The translations under genes and the position numbers were made by a program. Below are positions 55,909-64,000 of a stretch of DNA of 64,000 bases, one piece after another. Each line of letters starts with the position of its first letter. Position 1 is the stretch's first letter. A model generated the notes under the pieces. That model was not told the origin of the DNA. It worked only from the letters and a program-made list of their open reading frames with translations, and searched no databases. The stretch is taken from NCBI GenBank assembly GCA_018287875.1, contig JAGVVL010000015.1, forward strand, positions 3,038,001 through 3,102,000, read 5' to 3'. Source of the DNA: Nigrospora sphaerica (Eukaryota; Ascomycota; Sordariomycetes; Amphisphaeriales; Apiosporaceae).

Positions 55909-58900
55909 TTACAGGTCCTGAATGACCACGCAATCGTTTTCCTCGCTGCCGCCGTCAAGTGACGACACCGTCTTGGCGCTCCGTGAGCGCGCCCTGTCCG
56001 TCCCGGCGCCCTCCGTCTCGCGCGGCCGTCGCGCTCCGCCGTCGTCGCCGCCGTGGCCCTCTCCGCCGTGGCCGCCACCCCGGCCCCATTCCCGGCCCTC
56101 GCGGGTCGCTTGGCCCAGGAGGCGCTGGTGCTTCTTCTTGTTGACGGCCCAGGCGCGGGCGTGGATGCGCATGCGGGCGACGGCCCGGAGACTGTGGGCA
56201 AAGACGCGGAGGTTGCGCTGGGCCCGTTCCTTGGCGCGTAGGCGCTGCGTGGGGCCGCCGCGGAGCGTCGACACCGCCGTCGACGGGTTCCGCTGCCGGT
56301 GTGTGGCCAACAGGGCGTCGGGCGAGGCGAGGCCGAACTGTTGGTGGATCTGGCCCAGCATGCGGAGGTCCGCCTTGTTGCTGTGGGTGGGCGCCTGTGG
56401 TCAGCACCTCTGCATCTCGTTGCGGGGGGCCATGGAAAAGGGGGAGGGCAGGGGGGTGTAAAAACATACCATGCTTCGGCCAGCTCCAGCCGCAGCTCCA
56501 GGAAGCGCTTGGCAAAAGCTGCGTCGGTCCGGAGCTTGCTCTCACGCTCCCAGCGGGCTTGCATCCACTCGAGCGTGAGCTCCATGCCGCGCGTCTCCTT
56601 CTCGTGGCGGCGCGCGGCCTCGTCAGCGGCGCGAATGACGGCTTCGTGATCGCGCTGATCCACCACATCCAGAATACCACCAGCGAAGTGGATCGAGGCA
56701 CGCCCCGTGCGAGCCATGTCCTTGGCCGTCTTGTATGCCGCCTCTTCCTCCGACGCGGGCGGGGTGTTAGACTGCCGCTTCCGCCCTGGCTTGGCCGCGT
56801 TCTGCTGCTGTTGCTGCTGCATCCACGCAATAGCCTCCTTAGCGCCCTGCTCCAAACGGTTGCAGTCATTCTGCAGCCTGCGGCAATTGGCGCGGTACTC
56901 GGTGCGCTGGTTGCGTGCCTTGTCCAGCTTCTGGCGGAGCGTCGCCTGCGCGGCTTCGTACGACTTGATGAGCGAGGCCTGCAGCCGGACATCGTGCTCG
57001 AGTGCCGTGACTTCAGCCTTGGACTTCTCCAGCAGTTGGCGCAGCTCGCGTCGTTCGGAGGGATCAAGATCCCCGTCCTCATTGCCGGCAACCGCCGAGG
57101 CCCGGGGCGTTTTGGAGGGCGAAGCATGCTTGGTCTTGTAGAGCTCGTGCTCCAGTTTGCGGACTGCCCGCTCATGCTTAGCCTTGGCCTCCTCGGTGGC
57201 GAGCTCGGCGTCAGCCAGTAACTGCTCGAGGACAAGCTTCTCGTCCTCTACCATTTCTAGCTGGGCCTGCAGGTCGTGTACTATACCATCCTGCCTAGCA
57301 GCCTCCCTAGTCGCCGCACGCTCTGCCTCGCGGACTTTTTGCCGCATCTCGGATAACGACTTGTTGGCTGTGCTGAGCTGGTGCCGCAGCTCCATGACTT
57401 CTTCCCTCCGCTCTGACGATGTAGCGGAGGCCGGAGAACCCTTGGGAGAGGGCACCGCTTGCGCCATGGTGATCTCTGCCTCGCGTATCTTGCGCTCCAA
57501 ATCGCGAATGGTACGCTTGGCGGCTGCGAGCTCCTGCGTCCCATTGCCGCTGGACTGGCGTATTTTGGTTTGCAGCTGCAGGATTTCCTGGTTGAGGCGC
57601 TCCTCCTCGGCGGCGGCCTTTTCGATCTCGTCATCGAGGGACTTTTCGAGCTGTTCCCGCTCCTCTGTCAAAGAGCGGTTCTCCTCCCGCAGACGGCGCA
57701 CCTCGCCATCGAGCTTGATCTTGGCAGTACGCATCTCGACGCGTTCATGGTCCACACGGAAGGTGTCGTCCTGGTCGCGGAGACGGCCGAGCTCGTCCTG
57801 GGCTGCTTCGCGTTCGGCCTGCGTCTCGGCAAGGGAAATGCGGAGGCTGGCCAGATCCGAGTTCATGCTCGCAAGCTTGCCCTCGAGCGACTTCTTTTCC
57901 CGGCCCGCTTTGCTAAGCTGTGAGTTGGCCTCCGACAGCTGTCTCTCGAGGCGGGCCAAGGTCTCGCTGCTATGGCGACTGCTCTGCTGAGAGGCCGAGT
58001 TGGTGGCCTGCATATTGTCGGAATCGGCTTGCAGGGTGCTGAGTCTCTTACGGAGATCCTCGCATTCCTGTCTGGCCTTCTCTAGCTCCCTTTTGCTATT
58101 TTCAGCTTCCTCGTCCATGGCCACCTGAAGGGCGTCGAGGTCATCCTCGAGAGTCTCGATATTCTCGGCTTGCATCCGGTTGGTCAGCTGGCTCTGGCGA
58201 AGCTCGTCACGGACAGTCGCGATTTCGTTGCGCAGCTCCGTGACCATCGTCTGCCTGCGCTCGAGGTCATCTTGAAGGTTCTTAATATTCTCGGCTTGTG
58301 GCTGGTTGTTCAGCTTGCTCTGGCGAAGCTCGTCACGGACAGTCGCAAGTTCGTTGCGCAGCTCCGTGAGCATCATCTGCCTGCTCTCAAGGTCCCGTCG
58401 CAAACTGTCAACCTGGCGATTTAGTGACGCCTCCTCACTCTTGTGTCGGCGTGCCTCAATGTCCAGAGCCTCCTGTAGTTTGGCCTCCTTGCTGGAGAGT
58501 GAACCCTCCATTTCCCGGAGCCTGTCGATGGCGCGGTCTCGCTCCGTGAGCATCATCTGCCTGCTCTCGAGGTCCCGTCGCAAATCGTCAATTTGGCGAT
58601 TTAGAGACGCCTCCTCACTCTTGTGTCGGCGCGCCTCAATGTCCAGAGCCTCCTGTAGTTTGGCCTCCTTGCTGGAGAGTGAACCCTCCATTTCCCGGAG
58701 CTTGTCAATGGTGCGCTGAAGGCCTGTTGCTCGTTCCTCTGCGCGGTCTCGTTCCGAATCGAGCCTGTTCTTCTCGTATTCCCAGCTCTCGCTGAGTTGA
58801 GCAATTTCGCGCTGGAGAGATTGAGACTCATCGCCTAGGGCGTCGTGGCGGAGTTGCAGAAGGTTCTTCTCGTCTGTGCGAGCCTGTAGGTCCTTCTGGA

Positions 58901-60386
58901 CAGCCTCGAGCTTTGATGTCAAGGTCTTGCGTTCCGTGTCCCAAGCTTCCCTTTGCTGCAGGAGCTGTTTGGCTTTGGTTTTGACGTCCTTGGTATACTT
59001 GTCCTTGTCGGCAATCTGTTTCTCAAGCCCCTTGTGCTTTTCCTGCGCCCGGTCCAGCTCAGATTGGAGACGCGTGACCTTCTCCTCGAGTTGGCGGGAC
59101 AAACCCTTGGTGGTCATGGACTTGTTGGACAGCTCGTCTTGGAGCTCTTCCAGGTTCTCCTCGGCGCGTTTCTTGTCATCGCCTGCACGTTGCAACTGCT
59201 CTTTCATGTCGTCGAGCTGCTGCTCAAGCTGGCGCACGTTGGCTTCCAGCTCCTCGATATTCTCTTGTGCCTCATCCAGCTTTTCACCGGACCGGGCCTT
59301 CTTTTCCAGCTCGGCAATGCGTTCTTCTGAGGATTTCCATCTGTCCTCGGCCTCGTCCAGTTTTCCCTGCATTACGTCGAGTTCATCGTCGCGCTCGGAC
59401 ACCTCGCGGTCTTTCTCGCGTAGCTCGGCCTGAAGATCACTGATTTCGTCTTCTAATTTCTGGACCTGGTCCGAGTCGCGGTTGCCGTCGTCCAACTGGC
59501 GGTGGAGCTCTTCGATGTCGGCGTCTTTTTCGTCGAGAGCTTTCCGTAGTTTTTCGTTCTCCTGGCGCATGCCCTCATCGGCGTACTTCTTTTTGGCCTT
59601 CTCTTGGACCTGCTGTATTTGCTGCTGGTAGGCCTCGAGGTCCTTCTCGGCATTGACCAGCTGCTTCTTGAATTTTTGCAGCTCCTTCTGCAGGGTGACT
59701 TTGTCGACCTTGAGATCGGTATTCTCGCGGAGAGCGGCCTCACTGAAACCCGGGCCGGCTTTCCGCAGAGCTTCCTCCAGAAAGTGGATCTTCAGCTTCA
59801 GGCCGAAGTTCTCCTTCTCGATCCTATCGATGACGTTTTCCTGCTCTCGGAGGGATAGTTGGTTACCGTCGTGCAGAGGCCCCTGGTCGCCGCTGCGGCG
59901 TGGAATTACGGCCAGGGGGGTGGAAGCGGCGCTGCTGTTGGGCACGTCGGGGCCCGGGGTGGCCTCAATATAGGAGTGGCGTGAGGGGCCGTACAGAGAG
60001 GATTCGACAGGGACGTTGGTCATGTCCATGTCCTCCTCGACCCTCCTAAGGTCCGGAGTGGCCATGTCATTGTTGTTCTCCTTGCCGCGGCGGCGCGCAC
60101 TATTCCGGGTGGCCGACTTGAGCATGGGCGTGAACTCGGCGCCGCTGATGCCGGCGGGGAGGTTGCGTTTGTTGCCCAGGGGTGCGCGGGATCCGCGCGG
60201 GGTGCGGATGTTGGCTGTGCGGCCATTGCGCATCTGCTGGATGAGGTCGTTCTTGGCGGCGGGGGACTGGAAGGAGGGCTCTTGGGTCATGTCAAAGTCG
60301 GGCTGGCGACTCAAGTAGGTGGCATCGCCAATGGCGGTGCGCGGGGTGTCGAGGCCGGCGCCGGCGCCGTAGTCGTCACGGGCCAT
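55909..60386 (-). CDS. Spindle-pole-body coiled-coil protein, Spc110/Pcp1/PcpA type
   Basis: The family anchors gamma-tubulin complexes to the nuclear face of the spindle pole body. Exons (minus) are 60386-56470 and 56380-55909, split by an 89-base intron (GTATGT donor, CACAG acceptor); 1462 residues. The N-terminus has Ser/Thr-Pro sites in a basic disordered region. Then comes a CM1/centrosomin motif (about 177-245, LREQENVIDRIEKENFGLKLKIHFLEEAL), which recruits gamma-tubulin complexes. A very long coiled coil covers about 245-1330. The end carries a PACT-like calmodulin-binding segment (NLRVFAHSLRAVARMRIHARAW) followed by an RG-rich tail. Reading through the intron instead would give a Pro/Arg-rich end of no sense. 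The other CM1 protein, ApsB/Mto1, is the alternative, but the PACT-like end and size favour Pcp1/PcpA. The coiled coil contains near-identical tandem duplications. Confidence 0.85.
58150..58401 (-). repeat. Two tandem 126-base units within the coiled coil
   Basis: The units, about 58150-58275 and 58276-58401, each encode 42 residues of the type ELRNELATVRDELRQS; CTCTGGCGAAGCTCGTCACG recurs at 58192 and 58318. The length is six heptads, so coiled-coil register is kept. Confidence 0.82.
58361..58720 (-). repeat. Two tandem 180-base units within the coiled coil
   Basis: The units at 58361-58540 and 58541-58720 differ at only a few positions and each encode 60 residues including REMEGSLSSKEAKLQEALDI. 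GCTCCGTGAGCATCATCTGC begins both copies, exactly 180 bases apart. Sixty residues is not a whole number of heptads, so register may shift by four residues. Confidence 0.88.
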
Positions 60387-61982
60387 GTCGCGTAGGTGGA
60401 TGGCCCCGTGGGCGGGGGCGCAGGCGAGCTCGGTCGTGTGGTGTCGCTGTCGGTGTCGATTACAAGTCGCTCAGGCGTAGGCGTGGGTGAAGCCCATCCG
60501 AAGCATTGGGCGGCAGCTGGTGAGAGCGCGACGGGCGGCGAGAGCGACGCGTAGACGGGGGCCCAGGACGGAGGTTGTGGTGAAGCGGCGCGGTTTGGGT
60601 GCATTGCATGCACAGTTGGGTCGTGTAAAGGGTAGGCGGATGTTATGGGTATGTCCGTAGTGTGTAAGTCGTCGAGTCGCGCCAGACGGCACGGGAAGGG
60701 TGAAATGGAAAGCGGGCAGAAGCCTTGCGCGCTGATTGGCGGATCTGGTGAGCAAGTAAACAAATGCTGTCCCTGGGAGTGAAAATCCATGTACCCACTT
60801 TACTCTTGCCAGTACATGCGTGGCCCAATGTGGCCAATCCAATCGGCAGCCACCGAGCCTGTCCAACGAAGCTACCCTAATCCGTACTACATGGGTAAGC
60901 ACCGCCTCTCCGAAGCTATTGCGTGGGTATGTACGGAGTAAGCACCGCAGAAACCCCGCCTCAGCCACATCTTGTCGAGAGTAGTTGTAAACACCGGGTT
61001 GCCAGGGACCCGACTCTTCCAGCCACGTGCCCCTCTCCATCATCCGGTGTTGCAGCCACATTCATGCCCCTCCTTCAACCAAAACCGCATTGCTCTTTTT
61101 TCTATTTCTTCTCCTTCGCGCGCGTAGTATGTCATTGCCCGTTTTCGGCCCCTCCCCACGGTGGAACCCGTCGAAACGCCCGCCCGCCCTGCCTACTTTA
61201 ATGCCGCCCTACATCATGCACCGTCCGGCCGTCGCAGCGACGTTTGCCCGCTTGCCTTGCTGCTACTGGTTCCCAAGTTGTAGAGCAGGAACCGTGGGCT
61301 ATCGATAATAATGGAGCAATAATGACTCGTCTCGGGTCTCATGCATGTCACGCTGTCCGTCATCGTAAACTTAATGTCCCCAGGTCACTGTCCGCCGAGG
61401 CTGTTCTTCTGCTTGGTAGACCCAGGCCGGGCGCAGGAACCAGAAACATTGAGAACCGAGCGCCCCCGGCCCGGGAGCACGGTTTGATTCGGATTAATAG
61501 TTGGAGGCCCTTGGCTCCCTTGCCTCCCCCCCCAACTGTTCGTCCGGTTGTGGGCAGGCCAACGCCCGTTACCATCGCCACCCTCATCACTCTCAGCCGA
61601 GACACCGTGTTTGCGCCTCGCCCGCACCTGCTTGCCTGTCTGTGCTGCATCGCATCGTGGTCGGTGTCGGTGCCGGTGCTAGTGCTAGGAACCCCGGCCG
61701 GTTGCCCGTCCGCTTGTGGGTTTGCGTCGGGCGTCGGCGCGCGTCGTTGAGCTTCGAAACCGGCATAGCTTTTTCATTATTATTGGGTTGGGGCGAATAT
61801 TCAATCGTATTTGTACGGGGACTTGACCCCCCCATGTAAGAGCACCATCATACGTGCACATTTCTCACCGGCCCTACCCACTCTCGACCTGCACGCTATC
61901 GAACGAGAGACGGCCGGCGAGGCCCAGGTTTCGCGTCGGACCCAGTTCGCCCGGCAAATCCCATAGCTGGGACTTGATCACC
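60387..61982. promoter_or_regulatory. Divergent promoter region between spindle-pole gene and FBXO21-like gene
   Basis: The genes on both sides start outward from this 1.6 kb. Open frames such as 60471-61061 (minus) and 61244-61750 (plus) lack family features. An AT-rich patch at 61765-61815 (TTTTTCATTATTATTGGG, TATTCAATCGTATTTG) lies about 200 bases before the F-box start and may be its core promoter. Confidence 0.5.
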
Positions 61983-64000
61983 ATGTCATCGCCCTCGCCC
62001 TCGCCCTTCGACACCCTGCCCGACGAGCTCATCCACCACATTCTGCACTACGTCCCGCCCGAGCACGTCTTCACCAGCGTCACGTCCGTCTCGCGCCGCT
62101 TCCACCGCATCGCCCAGACCCCGCTGCTCTGGCGCTTCTTCTGCGAGACCTCGTTCAAGTACTGGCAGGCCAGCCATGACTTCGCCGCCAAGCTGCGCGA
62201 CAAGGCCCTGCGCGTCGACTGGATGGGCCTCTACGCCCTCCGGCTTGCGCGCAACCGCCACATCGCGCGCCTGCTCGACGGCATCGTCGACTCGCGCCTC
62301 GCCCGCCTGCGGAAGATCGAGGCCATCTGCCAGTACGGCTACGACGCCAAGGACTACCTTCTGACCCAGTCGCGGGCCCCCGACGACGCCGACGACGTGC
62401 TGGCCCGTCGCTACTACGCCTGCACCGTCCTCGACAGCATCCACCGCAGTCTGGCCATCGAGGAGTGGGCCAAGTACCAGAAGCACGCCGCCCGCCGCAC
62501 CGACGACACGACACCGACCCGCGACAAGACCAATTGCGGCATGCGCCTCGAGCGCGCCCTCGGCGCTTTCGACATGTTCGTGCTCCACGACAACGAGGGC
62601 GACCTCGACGAGATCTCGGATATGCTGGACCAGCTCGCCGCCCGCTTCGTGCGCGAGACGCCCGCCGTGGGCGCCATGTCGACGCGCGAAAAGGCCGTGG
62701 CGCTGGCCACCTGGCTCCATGCCAATAATATGACGGGCATGGACAACCACGAGAGCACCTACCGCTACCTGCGCAACTGCCTGATCGGGCGCGCGCTCAA
62801 GGACGACCGACATCCCTCCCTACCCATCATATCCGCCGCCATCTTCTCCTCCGTGGCCGAGAGGATCGACCTCGAGGCGTACTGCTGTGCCCTCCCGACC
62901 CAGGTCCACGCCATCGTCCTCTCGCCGCCCGGCCTGTCGCTGGACGGCCGGCCCCTCCCCGAGGCCGAGCAGCAGCAGCAGCAGAAGATGTTCATCGACC
63001 CGTACGGACCCGAGGGCGAGGTGCCCATCGAGGCGCTGCACGCCTCCCTGTACCGCATCGGCGCCCACAGCGCCCACGACACGCTCCTGGCCCCGACCTC
63101 GACCGACCTGATTGTGATGCGCACCGCCCAGAACATCCGCGCCTCCTTTACCAGCTTCCGGACCATCGAGCGGCCCGTCGCCGAGCTCATGCCGCTGATT
63201 GAGCTGCGCCACGGCGACTGGGCGCGCAACCTGCAGCCCGCCCTGTACAGCATGATCTGGGCGAGCATCATGATGGTGCCTGTGCTGCCGAACAACGAGG
63301 ACGTGCGGTGGGATTGGCAGCAAGACGTGCGGGACCTGCTGCAGTATTTCTACGAGTACTTCCCCGAGGACTCGTGGCTCGTCGAGAAGTACGTCTGCCC
63401 CATGTACGACACCTTCGCCTCGCCCGGCCGCCGCCCCAACGGCTGGGAGCTGCCGTCGCGCCGCGTGAGCGACCAGATCCGCGACATCCGCCACGTCGAC
63501 TCGTCGGTGAAGCCCCCGCGCCGCCGCAGCGACCAGGAGAAGGTTCAAAGCGTCAAGTACCGCGTCGGCCAGGTCTTCAAGCACAAGCGTTACGACTACC
63601 ACGGTATAGTCATCGGCTGGACCGTCGACGGCGGCGGCTTCGACGGCGGCTCGCGCATGACAGGCAACCACAGCGCGCAGCCGTTTTACCGCTGTATGTA
63701 AGTCTCTTCTTCTTTGCTTTCCCCGGGCCGGTCGGCTGCCGAATCGTCGCTTTCTCCCACCTCCCCCTTTTTAGTTTATTTTTGCCCCCCCGCCCCCCCC
63801 CGGAAAAGAACGCAAAGAAGGCTAAGCACTACTGGGCAGGGTTGGTACCGACGGCTCGGACCACCACGTCATCGCCGAGGAGAACATGCAGATTCTGAGC
63901 TTCCGGGGCGGCGTCGAGGTGCTGCCGCGCGAGATCCAGGACCTGATACCCATGGCCGGCAAGTTCTTCAAGCGCTGGGACGCCGACCGCGGCGTCTTTG
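61983..64000 (+). CDS. F-box protein with SirB1-like and YccV-like domains (FBXO21-like), 3' partial
   Basis: F-box proteins bring substrates to SCF ubiquitin ligases through Skp1. Exon 1 is 61983-63697; a 142-base intron (GTAAGT, GGGCAG) leads to exon 2 from 63840, which runs past the window edge, so the C-terminus is missing. The F-box lies at residues 9-55 (FDTLPDELIHHILHYVPPEHVF, then PLLWRFFCE). The middle (about 90-500) resembles the transglutaminase-like SirB1 region of FBXO21 (ALATWLHANNMTGM, NCLIGRALKDDRHPSLPIISAAIFSSVAERI). From about residue 523 there is a YccV/hemimethylated-DNA-binding-like domain (VKYRVGQVFKHKRYDYHGIVIGW, then VGTDGSDHHVIAEENMQ across the intron). A Gln run sits near residue 330. 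The frame is open upstream to a GTG at 61854; the ATG at 61983 directly precedes the F-box. The architecture is confident. Confidence 0.9.

Noticed and set aside
55785..56400. Unspliced Pro/Arg-rich C-terminus of the spindle-pole gene ending at 55785
   Set aside because: It is the intron read through plus the wrong frame of exon 2; splicing at 56470/56380 yields a PACT-like end.

Overview
The window is nuclear DNA from a filamentous ascomycete (Pezizomycotina, most likely a Sordariomycete, possibly Hypocreales; this is a judgement from protein flavour and gene structure, not from a database match). The sequence is GC-rich. Genes are spaced by one to five kilobases, and most carry one to three short introns (about 50 to 110 bases) with GTAAGT-like donors and CTGAC/CTAAC-like branch points. 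Intergenic DNA has many microsatellites and TACCTA/TAGGTA runs. I see no transposon, tRNA, rRNA or CRISPR array.

Layout, left to right. 0-9 kb: a Bles03/DUF1917 protein (minus), diverging from a DPH7-like WD40 protein, then an exportin-5/Msn5 karyopherin. 10-18 kb: an Ldb17/SPIN90-type actin regulator and a Slm1-type F-BAR + PH protein, both acting at the plasma membrane and cortical actin. 19-25 kb: a DUF7136-like GPI-anchored wall protein, and on the minus strand a VOC (glyoxalase-fold) protein with a glycine-zipper segment and a long basic tail. 27-29 kb: EMG1/NEP1 (minus). 29-34 kb: a gene-poor stretch. 34-38 kb: a secreted Asn-Gly repeat protein, then a broken GH25 muramidase gene. 38-45 kb: COG6 (minus) diverging from ATG9. 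47-50 kb: a DHA2-type MFS transporter with an unusually long N-terminal extension. 51-60 kb: GAR1 (minus), cytosolic threonyl-tRNA synthetase, and a large Spc110/Pcp1/PcpA-type spindle-pole-body coiled-coil protein (minus), convergent with the synthetase. 62-64 kb: an FBXO21-like F-box/YccV protein that runs off the right edge.

Most genes are single-copy housekeeping functions: translation and ribosome biogenesis (DPH7, EMG1, GAR1, ThrRS), trafficking and autophagy (MSN5, COG6, ATG9, SLM1, LDB17), and mitosis (PcpA). They do not form an operon or a biosynthetic cluster. The accessory part is 19-38 kb: the GPI protein, the VOC fusion protein, the NNGG repeat protein and the GH25 relic. I did not find a convincing new multi-gene system. 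The items most worth checking are the GH25 pseudogene with three lesions, the NNGG-repeat secreted protein, the recent in-frame tandem duplications in the spindle-pole protein, the VOC fusion protein and the MFS N-terminal extension. Exon borders were worked out by hand from splice signals and reading phase, without transcripts.
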